DNA of 64,000 bases from Bin55 sp965220235 (lineage in GTDB: Bacteria; Pseudomonadota; Gammaproteobacteria; Pseudomonadales; Azotimanducaceae), in contig OZ244815.1 in assembly GCA_965220235.1 (NCBI GenBank), positions 2,232,001 through 2,296,000 of the forward strand, written 5' to 3'. The translations under genes were made by a program, and so were the position numbers. Below are positions 8,697 through 17,100 of the stretch, piece by piece. Under the pieces are notes generated by a model that was not told the origin of the DNA, made no database searches, and saw only the letters and a list, made by a program, of their open reading frames with translations. Positions within the stretch are counted from its first letter, which is position 1; every line of letters starts with the position of its first letter.

Positions 8697-10664
8697 ATGC
8701 CAACTCCTTATATGACGGAGCTGTCTCGCGCTATCAACGCCAGCGACGAGGAGATTGAGCGCGCGCTTCAGCATGCCCATTTACCCTCGTTAATTAACGT
8801 CTTAGTCCATCTCACTGGCGATGCGACCCTCTTAGATAAATCCATCAAACCCTTACCAATAACCATCGGTGGCACCCCACCATCGTACCCTGAGGAAATC
8901 GAGAACCGCATCCGAAAGTTAGCGTTAGAAACGCTAATTCACGGTCGCGACCATGGTTTCGAAGATCACCCGGTCGACGAATCATTGCTACTGGAGATGA
9001 TCAACTTCATTACGGGTGTTGAACTAACCGAGGAGTACATCCCATACGCATTGGATGAACTCAACATCGCGCCCGCAGCCAAGGAACAACCACTAGATTC
9101 CAGCAAAACTCGCGATTTTCATGTCGCGATCGTCGGTGGAGGTATGTCTGGTCTACTAGCCGGGATCCGAATGCAAGAGTTAGGCGTCCAGTACACGATC
9201 TTTGAGAAAAATGCTGATGTTGGCGGAACCTGGTACGAGAACCGTTATCCCGGTTGCCGCGTTGATAGCCCAAATCACGTCTACTCTTATTCGTTCAAGC
9301 CTAAGGATTGGCCGCAGCACTTTTCCGATCAAAACACACTCCTAGGCTACTTTCAAGAAACCGCAGACGAATACGGACTAAGAGACCACATCCGTTTTGA
9401 AACTGAAGTCAGTTCTTTGCGTTATGACATCGATACGTCAACGTGGAAGATCGAAGTCAACGGTCCAAACGGTGTGGAATCCGTTCTTGCGAACGCTGTA
9501 ATCGCTGCAACGGGGCAACTTAATCGTCCCAAGATGCCCGATATCGTCGGAGTCGACGATTTCCAAGGCGACTGGTTTCATTCCGCGGAGTGGGACCACA
9601 ACGTGTCGATGGTCGGGAAACGAGTCGGGATCATAGGTACGGGTGCGTCAGCTTTCCAGTTCACACCTGAGGTCGTGAAAGAAGCGTCGGACGTCACGGT
9701 CTTCATGCGAACACCACCTTGGGTCGCGACCAACCCGATCTATCACGAGTACATAACCGAGGAAGTACATTGGTTGCTCAATCAAGTTCCGTACTACCAA
9801 TCTTGGTTCAGATTCAATATGTTCTGGACGTCAGGTGAAGGACTGCTTTCGTTTGCACGATGCGACGACTCCTGGAATGACAACATCCAGTCGGTGAGTC
9901 CGGCAAATCAAAAACTCCGTGAAATCCTGACTAAAGGCATCGAGACGCACCTCGAAGGTCGACCGGACCTTATCGAGAAACTCACGCCTTGGTACCCACC
10001 GGCCGCGAAACGGATGCTCATCGACAACGGTCACTATTACCGTTCACTCAAGCAGGATCACGTGCGCGTCGTTGGAGATCCGATCGATGTGATTAATCAG
10101 ACTGGATTGCAAACGTCATCGGGCGAACAGTTCGACTTTGACGTGATCGTCTACGGGACAGGTTTTAGCGCGAGCAAGATCCTGTTTCCGATGCGAATCT
10201 ATGGTCGTGATGGAAAAGAACTACGCGAGACTTGGGATGAAGACCCACGCGCGTACCTCGGTGTCACGATGCCGAATTACCCAAACTTTTTCTGCTTATA
10301 CGGACCAAACACTAACATCGTGGTGAACGGAAGCATCATCTTCTTCTCGGAATGCGAGATGCACTACGTCTCCAAGTGTCTACGGCACCTACTTGAGAAC
10401 GGTTATGCTGCCATGGACTGTCGAGAAGAGCCGTTTAAAGATTACAACGAAGAGATCGACGCTTCCAGCCTGAAAATGGCTTGGGGTGCTTCAAAGGTAA
10501 ACGCGTGGTACAAGAACGCAAACGGCCGTGTAACTCAAAACTGGCCAGGATCACTTGTGGAATTCTGGCACCAAATGCGAGAACTCAATCCCGACGATTA
10601 CGAGTTCTTGGAACCAAAAGAAAAAATGGTCGGGACGGCCGGACTTGAACCGGCGACCACGTGA
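8697..10664 (+). CDS. Flavin-dependent Baeyer-Villiger-type monooxygenase
   Basis: A 655-residue FAD/NADPH monooxygenase that would insert oxygen next to a ketone carbonyl. After an N-terminal extension of about 140 residues come the FAD loop GGGMSG (147-152), the GGTWYENRYPGCRVD block, the Baeyer-Villiger fingerprint FQGDWFHSAEWD (289-300) and the NADPH loop GTGASA (314-319). The extension and length recall 4-hydroxyacetophenone monooxygenase (about 640 residues). The reading frame has no stop before it enters the antisense strand of the tRNA-Pro gene, so its last dozen residues (VGTAGLEPATT) are encoded by tRNA sequence. Confidence 0.92.
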   Translation: MPTPYMTELSRAINASDEEIERALQHAHLPSLINVLVHLTGDATLLDKSIKPLPITIGGTPPSYPEEIENRIRKLALETLIHGRDHGFEDHPVDESLLLEMINFITGVELTEEYIPYALDELNIAPAAKEQPLDSSKTRDFHVAIVGGGMSGLLAGIRMQELGVQYTIFEKNADVGGTWYENRYPGCRVDSPNHVYSYSFKPKDWPQHFSDQNTLLGYFQETADEYGLRDHIRFETEVSSLRYDIDTSTWKIEVNGPNGVESVLANAVIAATGQLNRPKMPDIVGVDDFQGDWFHSAEWDHNVSMVGKRVGIIGTGASAFQFTPEVVKEASDVTVFMRTPPWVATNPIYHEYITEEVHWLLNQVPYYQSWFRFNMFWTSGEGLLSFARCDDSWNDNIQSVSPANQKLREILTKGIETHLEGRPDLIEKLTPWYPPAAKRMLIDNGHYYRSLKQDHVRVVGDPIDVINQTGLQTSSGEQFDFDVIVYGTGFSASKILFPMRIYGRDGKELRETWDEDPRAYLGVTMPNYPNFFCLYGPNTNIVVNGSIIFFSECEMHYVSKCLRHLLENGYAAMDCREEPFKDYNEEIDASSLKMAWGASKVNAWYKNANGRVTQNWPGSLVEFWHQMRELNPDDYEFLEPKEKMVGTAGLEPATT

Positions 10665-10703
10665 CCCCCAGTCACGTGCGCTACCAGACTGCGCCACGTC
10701 CCG
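10627..10703 (-). tRNA. tRNA-Pro (anticodon GGG), CCA encoded
   Basis: On the minus strand a 77-nt cloverleaf begins CGGGACG at 10703 and pairs with CGTCCCG at 10637-10631, followed by discriminator A and an encoded CCA at 10629-10627. The D-arm reads GGCGCAGTCTGGTAGCGC. The anticodon arm is CGTGA/TCACG with a seven-base loop CTGGGGG, giving anticodon GGG. The T-arm contains GGTTCAAGTCC. A run of six T residues follows the CCA on the minus strand. The 3' half overlaps the convergent monooxygenase gene by 38 bases. Confidence 0.96.
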
Positions 10704-10856
10704 TTAGCGTAAAGTTTAAGGATTGAGCGTCTCACACGTTCGCGCATTCTGCGAATTCAGCTACGACGACGCCATGAAATCCGTCTTAGCAGGACACATC
10801 AACGGGTAATCTAGGACTGATCCGAGTGTGAAATTTCATTTCCGCGATCACGATAC

Positions 10857-12038
10857 ATGAGCAAGCACGAACACGGCTTTCACGACTTAGAGACCAATCT
10901 TGATGCACTGCGAAGTCATCAGTTGTTTAGAACCCGTCGAATCGTCGAAAGTCCTCAAGATCGGGAGATCGTCGTCGACGGTCGAACATTGCTCAATTTC
11001 AGTAGCAATGACTACTTAGGTCTAGCGGCTGATCCTCGTATCGCAGAGGCATTTCAAGAGGGTATTCGAACGTGGGGAACCGGAAGCGGCGCATCTCATC
11101 TGATATCTGGTCATACCGCCGCTCATCATGCGCTTGAGGAGGAACTTGCTGCCTTCGTCGAACGACCTCGCGCACTCCTCTACGGAAGTGGCTACGCAGC
11201 CAACGTCGGTGTCATCAATGCGCTGCTATCTGTTGGTGATCAAGTGTTCGAAGATCGTCTGAATCACGCGTCATTGCTGGACGGAGGCTGGATCAGTCGG
11301 GCAGACTTCCACTGGTTCGAGCATCGGGACATCCAGCAGCTTCAATGTCTTGTCGCAGAGCGAGCGAATCTACCGTGTCGGCGCTTAATCGTGAGCGACG
11401 GCGTATTCAGCATGGACGGAGATCAATGCCATCTGGACGAGCTGATCGCCGTAGCGCAACGAACAGACAGTTGGCTTCAAATCGATGATGCTCACGGGCT
11501 CGGCGTGTACGGAGAACACGGAAAGGGAACAGTCGATCCCGTGCGTTACTCAACTCAAGACGTGCCTGTGCTTATTGGCACGCTTGGAAAGTCATTCGGT
11601 ACTGCTGGTGCATTCGTAGCCGGTGAAGAAGCACTCATCGAAACGCTCATACAGAAGTCACGCAACTACATATTTACAACAGCTATGCCTGCTGCGCTCG
11701 CTTTCGCAACGTCTCGCAGTCTTGAGATCGTAAAGCACGAATCATGGCGTCGCGATCGCCTGAAGTCACTCGTGCGAAGATTTCAGGAGGGTGTGAGGAC
11801 GTTAAACCTGCCCGTACCCGAATCTAGTTCACCCATTCAGCCGTTGGTACTTGGCGACACGGATACGACGCTCTCTGTATCCCGTTCACTTGAAGATCAA
11901 GGTTGCTTCGTTGTTCCTATACGACCACCGACGGTGCCCGTTGATACATCGCGTCTCCGCATCACATTTACGGCCGCGCATTCAGAAGAGGATGTCGACC
12001 GGTTATTGGACGCTCTGGACACTGCCTGCGCTACATGA
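10857..12038 (+). CDS. bioF: 8-amino-7-oxononanoate synthase BioF
   Basis: BioF is the PLP enzyme that condenses pimeloyl-ACP (or -CoA) with L-alanine in biotin synthesis. The 393-residue product shows the NFSSNDYLGL block (47-56), GSGASHLISGH, the IDDAHGLGVYGEHGKG motif (from 209) and the PLP-binding lysine Lys245 in TLGKSFGTAG. Length is normal for the alpha-oxoamine synthase family. It is the first gene of the bioF-bioD-bioA operon and overlaps bioD by four bases. No bioB, bioC or bioH is nearby, so the rest of the pathway must be elsewhere. I saw no BirA operator upstream. Confidence 0.96.
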   Translation: MSKHEHGFHDLETNLDALRSHQLFRTRRIVESPQDREIVVDGRTLLNFSSNDYLGLAADPRIAEAFQEGIRTWGTGSGASHLISGHTAAHHALEEELAAFVERPRALLYGSGYAANVGVINALLSVGDQVFEDRLNHASLLDGGWISRADFHWFEHRDIQQLQCLVAERANLPCRRLIVSDGVFSMDGDQCHLDELIAVAQRTDSWLQIDDAHGLGVYGEHGKGTVDPVRYSTQDVPVLIGTLGKSFGTAGAFVAGEEALIETLIQKSRNYIFTTAMPAALAFATSRSLEIVKHESWRRDRLKSLVRRFQEGVRTLNLPVPESSSPIQPLVLGDTDTTLSVSRSLEDQGCFVVPIRPPTVPVDTSRLRITFTAAHSEEDVDRLLDALDTACAT

Positions 12039-12715
12039 AGCGTATATTCATTACCGGAACCGACACAGAAATCGGTAAGACCGTCGTCGCGTCAGGATTA
12101 GTCAAGGCAAGCGTCAAAGCGGGCTATAGGACGTCCGGGTTTAAACCCGTCGCAGCGGGTTGTGAAACAATCGACGGCGAACTCGTAAATGACGATGCAA
12201 GGCAGCTCATGCTCGCAAGCAACGTTGAACTTGACTACAAGACCGTCAATCCGATCGCACTGGAGCCTGCGATTGCACCTCATATCGCTGCGAAGCAAAT
12301 CGGCGTATCAATAAGCTCCAAAATCCTCAAGACTCATTACGAGCACAATCTACCAGAGGATTTAGATCTAGCAGTTTTTGAAGGTGCTGGTGGCTGGTTC
12401 GTGCCACTCAATGACTACGAGACGTTCCAGGATTTCGCGGTCGTGATGAATCTCGAAGTCGTGCTTGTCGTTGGCATGAAGTTGGGCTGCATCAATCATG
12501 CGCTCCTGTCCGTGAGCGCGATAAAAGCTAGCGAGTTGAACCTCCTCGGCTGGATTGCGAATTTCCCGCAAGCTGCAATGGATGTGGCGGAGGAAAACCT
12601 CGAAACGTTGATGCAACGTATTGAAGGGCCTCTCTTAGGCGTGATACCGCATATGGCTCAGCCGGACGCCGATGAGGTCGCCAAGCACATAAACATCAAA
12701 GCGATTGTTTCATGA
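12035..12715 (+). CDS. bioD: ATP-dependent dethiobiotin synthetase BioD
   Basis: BioD closes the ureido ring of dethiobiotin from 7,8-diaminononanoate, CO2 and ATP. The P-loop-like GTDTEIGKT is at residues 8-16, followed by the GFKPVAAGCE block and the EGAGGWFVPLND block, all family signatures. The 226-residue length is standard. The ATG overlaps the bioF stop, and the gene's own stop overlaps the bioA start (ATGA), so the three bio genes are probably translationally coupled. Confidence 0.96.
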   Translation: MKRIFITGTDTEIGKTVVASGLVKASVKAGYRTSGFKPVAAGCETIDGELVNDDARQLMLASNVELDYKTVNPIALEPAIAPHIAAKQIGVSISSKILKTHYEHNLPEDLDLAVFEGAGGWFVPLNDYETFQDFAVVMNLEVVLVVGMKLGCINHALLSVSAIKASELNLLGWIANFPQAAMDVAEENLETLMQRIEGPLLGVIPHMAQPDADEVAKHINIKAIVS

Positions 12716-13986
12716 CCGATATCCTTGATTTCGATCGCGAGCATCTGTGGCACCCGTATACATCGATGGTCGACCCATTGCCATGCTATGAAGCCGTGAG
12801 TGCCGACGGCGTGATGATCGAGCTTCGCGATGGGTGCAAGCTGATAGACGGCATGTCTTCCTGGTGGTGTGCAATCCATGGCTACAACCACGCGGAACTC
12901 AACCGAACGATTGTTGAACAGACCCAAAAAATGTCGCACGTCATGTTCGGGGGAATGACCCATGCACCGGCCGTCGAGCTCGCGAGGAAGCTCATCGATA
13001 TGACGCCAGCGTCCCTAAATCGGCTGTTCTTCGCCGATTCAGGTTCCGTCGCGATGGAAGTCGCGATAAAGATGGTCATGCAGTACTGGTTCGCGAATGA
13101 TCGACCGGAAAAGAGTCGTCTGTTGACGATTGCTGGCGGATATCACGGCGATACCTTCGGCGCAATGAGTGTGTGCGACCCCGTCACAGGCATGCATGAG
13201 AAATTCGTCAACGTCCTGCCGAAGCATCTGTTCGCACCGCGTCCAAGTTCACGTTTCGGGGAAGAACTCAGCGACGATGATCGCGACAATTTAACTAAGT
13301 TAGTCGAGTCGCACCACAACGAGCTTGCCGCACTCGTGCTTGAACCCATTGTGCAAGGTGCAGGTGGAATGTGGTTTTATTCTGCCGAATATCTCAAGCA
13401 TGCACGCGAACTCTGCGACGAATTCGATCTCCTGCTGGTATTTGATGAAATCGCGACAGGATTCGGTCGAACGGGAGAAATGTTCGCAGTAGACCATGTC
13501 GACGTCGAGCCAGACGTGTTGTGTGTCGGTAAAGCGCTCACAGGTGGCACGATGACGCTTGCCGCATGTCTCGCGAACGAGCGAATCGCAACCGGTATTT
13601 CCGCAGACGGTGGAGTTCTAATGCATGGCCCGACTTTTATGGCGAATCCGTTGGCATGTGCCGTCGCGAAGAGGAGCATTGAGCTACTCGAAGAAATCGA
13701 CTGGCAAGCGCGAGTATCCGCCATCAATGCTCAATTAGAAGACGAGCTTCGGCCACTTAGCAACTTGAACGGGGTTCACGACGTTCGAACCATCGGAGCA
13801 ATTGGTGTCGTCCAGATGGATGCGCCGGTCAATGTGGCGCAGTTACAGAAGCAGTTTGTTAACGATGGTGTATGGATTCGCCCTTTTAACGACCTAATTT
13901 ATCTAATGCCACCGTATAGCACCCAACCCGATCAGCTCAGCACGCTCACAACGGCAATAGGAAACGCTATAAGATCAATTGACTAA
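12712..13986 (+). CDS. bioA: Adenosylmethionine-8-amino-7-oxononanoate aminotransferase BioA
   Basis: BioA transfers an amino group, usually from S-adenosylmethionine, to 8-amino-7-oxononanoate. Signatures are WHPYTSM at residues 13-19 (specific to BioA within class III aminotransferases), DGMSSWWCAIHGY, the PLP-contacting Asp245 in LVFDEIATGFGRTG, and the PLP lysine Lys274 in VGKALTGG. The 424-residue length is typical. BioD runs into it with a four-base overlap, and it is itself followed by the TIR-like gene with a possible eight-base overlap. Confidence 0.96.
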   Translation: MTDILDFDREHLWHPYTSMVDPLPCYEAVSADGVMIELRDGCKLIDGMSSWWCAIHGYNHAELNRTIVEQTQKMSHVMFGGMTHAPAVELARKLIDMTPASLNRLFFADSGSVAMEVAIKMVMQYWFANDRPEKSRLLTIAGGYHGDTFGAMSVCDPVTGMHEKFVNVLPKHLFAPRPSSRFGEELSDDDRDNLTKLVESHHNELAALVLEPIVQGAGGMWFYSAEYLKHARELCDEFDLLLVFDEIATGFGRTGEMFAVDHVDVEPDVLCVGKALTGGTMTLAACLANERIATGISADGGVLMHGPTFMANPLACAVAKRSIELLEEIDWQARVSAINAQLEDELRPLSNLNGVHDVRTIGAIGVVQMDAPVNVAQLQKQFVNDGVWIRPFNDLIYLMPPYSTQPDQLSTLTTAIGNAIRSID

Positions 13987-14017
13987 GCTCAGACCTATCA
14001 ACTCTACCTCTGTATCA

Positions 14018-14422
14018 ATGCAACCTCAATTCAACTCCCCTGAACTAAATGATTCACCTGTTCGAGCTTTTCTTAGTTTCACGACGTCAGACAAACCGTT
14101 AGTTGAGGATTTCAGAGAACAGATATCGTCGAGATTCACGAATCTTGATTTGCTTGATCACGCAGTTACAGCTCAATGCGATAAGAACTGGAAACCCGAA
14201 TGTGCGAAGAAGATTGATCGGTCGAGCTTGTTTATTTGCCTAATAGGTAGAACGACACATAGGAGTAACGCCGTAGCGTGGGAGATCGATCGGGGATTGT
14301 CTTTCGGAAAGCAAGTGGTCGCACTCAAACTTATGGAAGGTCAAGTGCGTCTACCTGAAGTTCTTATTCGCAACTCCATCAGTCCGATAACTTTCGACGC
14401 TTTATGCGCAATAACGTCTTGA
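14018..14422 (+). CDS. TIR-like (MTH538/DUF1863-type) domain protein
   Basis: A small protein consisting almost wholly of a TIR-like domain. From the ATG at 14018 it has 134 residues: beta-strand A reads RAFLSF (16-21), a central segment reads SSLFICLIGRTTHRSNAVAWEID, and Glu89 in WEID sits where TIR NADases place the catalytic glutamate. The pattern matches the MTH538 TIR-like family, which includes ThsB of the Thoeris anti-phage system. The frame also has a TTG start at 13979 overlapping bioA by eight bases, so translational coupling is possible. No ThsA-like or other effector gene is adjacent. The assignment rests on motif resemblance only. Confidence 0.7.
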   Translation: MQPQFNSPELNDSPVRAFLSFTTSDKPLVEDFREQISSRFTNLDLLDHAVTAQCDKNWKPECAKKIDRSSLFICLIGRTTHRSNAVAWEIDRGLSFGKQVVALKLMEGQVRLPEVLIRNSISPITFDALCAITS

Positions 14423-14466
14423 TGCTAATTGATTCGTCCGTCAAGATCGATCGCTTTTCCTCAATG

Positions 14467-15201
14467 TCATAGCTCAAGTCGCTCGCGAATGATCGTTCTC
14501 GCGACTGTGAACATTTCATCAATGGTCAGATTCGTCGTATCTAAGGTTTGTGCGTCATCCGGGACTTTCAATGGTGCGATATCACGAGTTCGATCACGTT
14601 TATCGCGCTGCTCTAGCTCGCTGATCATGTTCACTAACGAACTGTGGTCGACGGGCTTTTGTAGCTGATCAAGTCGTCGACGAGCACGTGTTTCGACCGA
14701 TGCGTCAAGATAGAACTTGAGTTCAGCGTCTGGAAACACAACCGTTCCCATATCGCGTCCATCCGCCACTAGCCCCGGTGGTGTCAACATAGCGCGCTGG
14801 ATTGGGATGAGTAGGTGTCTGACTTCGGGAACTGCAGATACGATACTGGAATTGACGCCGGTTTCCTGACTACGTAACACCAAATTGACATTTCGTCCAT
14901 TGATGCTAACCGTATCTTCAACACCAACGTGCTTGAATATATACACCTCGTATGTACCAGTGGCGATCTCACGACTAGGCTCCTGATTGATCTTGAATCT
15001 CAACCGATCTCGTATGAACATTTCGAGACCAGCGGCATCTCGAAGCGACAGCTGCGAGTCCGACGCCGTATATCCCACGATTCGGTAAAGTAAGCCGCTA
15101 TCAAGCAGGTTAAAACTTAGGTCTGCACTCAAGCGTTGTGCGAGCGTACCTTTTCCCGACGCAGCTGGGCCGTCGATCGTGATAACCGGGTTATCAGCCA
15201 C
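14467..15201 (-). CDS. cmk: Cytidylate kinase
   Basis: Cmk phosphorylates CMP and dCMP to the diphosphates. The P-loop GPAASGKGT is at residues 11-19, followed by LLDSGLLYR, the VADGRDMGTVVFPDA motif and the lid segment ARRRLDQL. The length of 244 is slightly above the usual 220-230. Start is GTG at 15201, overlapping the tyrA stop by eight bases, so it ends the gyrA-pheA-hisC-tyrA-cmk run. The usual downstream rpsA is missing; the convergent TIR-like gene is there instead. Confidence 0.95.
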   Translation of the reverse strand: MADNPVITIDGPAASGKGTLAQRLSADLSFNLLDSGLLYRIVGYTASDSQLSLRDAAGLEMFIRDRLRFKINQEPSREIATGTYEVYIFKHVGVEDTVSINGRNVNLVLRSQETGVNSSIVSAVPEVRHLLIPIQRAMLTPPGLVADGRDMGTVVFPDAELKFYLDASVETRARRRLDQLQKPVDHSSLVNMISELEQRDKRDRTRDIAPLKVPDDAQTLDTTNLTIDEMFTVARTIIRERLEL

Positions 15202-16018
15202 CGTTTAGTGAATCGCGGAACGAAGCGATGTGCTCGAGCTTTCGTTCAAGTGCATCAGGATCAGATTCCGCTAACGCCAATATATACTCAATGCGAGTTG
15301 CGAGAGCCTGAAAACTAAGTCGTACGTTGTCGAGGTTATCCACGAAGATACTTCGCCACATCTCCGCGTCGCCAGCAGCAATGCGCGAAAAATCTCTGAA
15401 GCCATTGCCAAGTAAATCTTCAGTTGAATCATCTTGATTCATCAGCAGCTCAACGGCTGCTGCGCTGACCAGGTGAGGCAGATGCGATGTAAGCGCGACA
15501 GATTCGTCATGGGAATGTGCCGGCATCGTGATCACACGCGCTCCGACTTCACTCCACCATTCACCTACCAAATCGAGAAGTGCGCCGTCAGTTGTTCGCG
15601 TCGGTGAGATGACGCATACGCTTCCTTGAAAGAGATCAGCACGTGATGCTTCGGGGCCACTTGTATGAGAACCTGCGATAGGATGGCACGGAATGTAATT
15701 TGACGGTACTTCGTCCAGTTCTTTCAATATCGACACTTTCACGCTACCGACGTCGAAGATCGGTATGTCCGATTTGATCTCTTTGCTCAATGCATTTACA
15801 ACTGGTGCGATCGCATGCGTTGGAACCGCGACGCATACACCATCTACCGCTGTACCGGAAGACCAGACATCGTCGATAACTCCGAGGTCTTGCGCAGTTT
15901 GTTCGACCGAACGACTGTGGTCTCGCCCAAGCACGCGCTCGAAACACTTCTGTTCCCTAGCTGCAAGCGCAAATGAACCGCCGAGTAAACCACAGCCGAC
16001 TACTCCTAGGACGCTCAC
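15194..16018 (-). CDS. tyrA: Prephenate dehydrogenase (tyrosine biosynthesis)
   Basis: This NAD(P)-dependent enzyme converts prephenate (or arogenate) towards tyrosine. The Rossmann loop GCGLLGGS is at residues 8-15, and the HPIAGSHTSGPEAS block, typical of the family, is near the middle. The 274-residue product is a stand-alone TyrA; it is not fused to EPSP synthase (AroA) as in Pseudomonas, and no aroA lies beside it. Start is GTG at 16018, overlapping the hisC stop (GTGA). It lies between hisC and cmk in an aromatic amino acid operon. Confidence 0.93.
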   Translation of the reverse strand: MSVLGVVGCGLLGGSFALAAREQKCFERVLGRDHSRSVEQTAQDLGVIDDVWSSGTAVDGVCVAVPTHAIAPVVNALSKEIKSDIPIFDVGSVKVSILKELDEVPSNYIPCHPIAGSHTSGPEASRADLFQGSVCVISPTRTTDGALLDLVGEWWSEVGARVITMPAHSHDESVALTSHLPHLVSAAAVELLMNQDDSTEDLLGNGFRDFSRIAAGDAEMWRSIFVDNLDNVRLSFQALATRIEYILALAESDPDALERKLEHIASFRDSLNGG

Positions 16019-17100
16019 AGTGAAGCTTCAAGCGCGGTTAAGAAACGCTCGTTTTCCTCTGGTAAACCTACCGTAACACGTAAGTGATTCGGCATGTTGT
16101 AGTTTGCGATCGGTCGGACAACGACCCCAAGGTTCAACATCCTGTCATATACGTCGGGTGCATGTGGACCTACTTCAAACGAAATGAAGTTACCGATCGA
16201 AGGTATGTACTCGATTCCGAGGCGTTCGAATCCTGCTTGCAGCCCCTTCATACCTTCTTGATTCAGGCGCAAACTCTCTTTGATGTATGCGTCATCGCGC
16301 AGCGCAGCCTCGGCAGCAGCGAGCGCCACACTATTGACGTTGAATGGCTGCCGCACGCGATTCATAAGTTCCGCAACCTGAATTGAAGACACGCTGTACC
16401 CTACTCTCAAAGCGGCTAAACCATAGATCTTCGAGAACGTTCGCGTCACGACTAGATTTGGATAGTCCGGCAACAATGACACACCATCTGGATATCCATC
16501 AATGTCGCGTGCGTATTCGTGGTATGCCTCATCGAGTACTACCCAGACGGATTCAGGAACTCTTGTCATGAAACGGCGGAAATCTGTATCCGAGAACCAC
16601 GTACCCGTCGGGTTATTGGGATTCGCTAAATAGATGATCCGTGTACGCTCATCGATCGCATCTGCGATCGACTCGAGGTCGTGCGACCAACCGTTCGAAG
16701 GGACCCGAACCGGTTCCGCATTGCAACCCATAATCGTGAGTGGGTATACGACAAAACACCTTTCATCGACCAATCCTCGATCGCCTGGTGACAGCACGAC
16801 TCGACCCACGATTTTTAGTGCTTCGTCAGAACCATTGCCAAACGTCAGCTGTTCTGGCGCTACGCCTAAACGATCAGCAACAAGATTTCGTAAACGATAG
16901 GCGGAACCGTCCGGATAACGAGATAGTTCATCAGTCGCTTTACGAATGGCTTCGCGAACTGCAGCACTTGGTCCTCGAGGATTCTCGTTGCTGGCGAGTT
17001 TTATGGCACCAACAATCCCCCTCTCTCGCTCAAGCTCTTCGATCGGCTTACCTGGTTGATACGGGCTGATTTCCAGCACCGCGTGATTTACGTTTTTCAT
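16015..17100 (-). CDS. hisC: Histidinol-phosphate aminotransferase
   Basis: A class I/II PLP aminotransferase of 361 residues. It has the KLASNENPRGPS opening, YPDGSAYRLR, NPNNPTG (161-167), VLDEAYHEYA, and the PLP lysine Lys224 in TRTFSKIYGLAALRVGY. HisC-type enzymes in this genomic position commonly serve both histidine synthesis and aromatic amino acid transamination, so it may act on phenylpyruvate or prephenate here. The start overlaps the pheA stop by one base (TGATG) and the stop overlaps tyrA, so the genes are coupled. Confidence 0.93.
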   Translation of the reverse strand: MKNVNHAVLEISPYQPGKPIEELERERGIVGAIKLASNENPRGPSAAVREAIRKATDELSRYPDGSAYRLRNLVADRLGVAPEQLTFGNGSDEALKIVGRVVLSPGDRGLVDERCFVVYPLTIMGCNAEPVRVPSNGWSHDLESIADAIDERTRIIYLANPNNPTGTWFSDTDFRRFMTRVPESVWVVLDEAYHEYARDIDGYPDGVSLLPDYPNLVVTRTFSKIYGLAALRVGYSVSSIQVAELMNRVRQPFNVNSVALAAAEAALRDDAYIKESLRLNQEGMKGLQAGFERLGIEYIPSIGNFISFEVGPHAPDVYDRMLNLGVVVRPIANYNMPNHLRVTVGLPEENERFLTALEASL

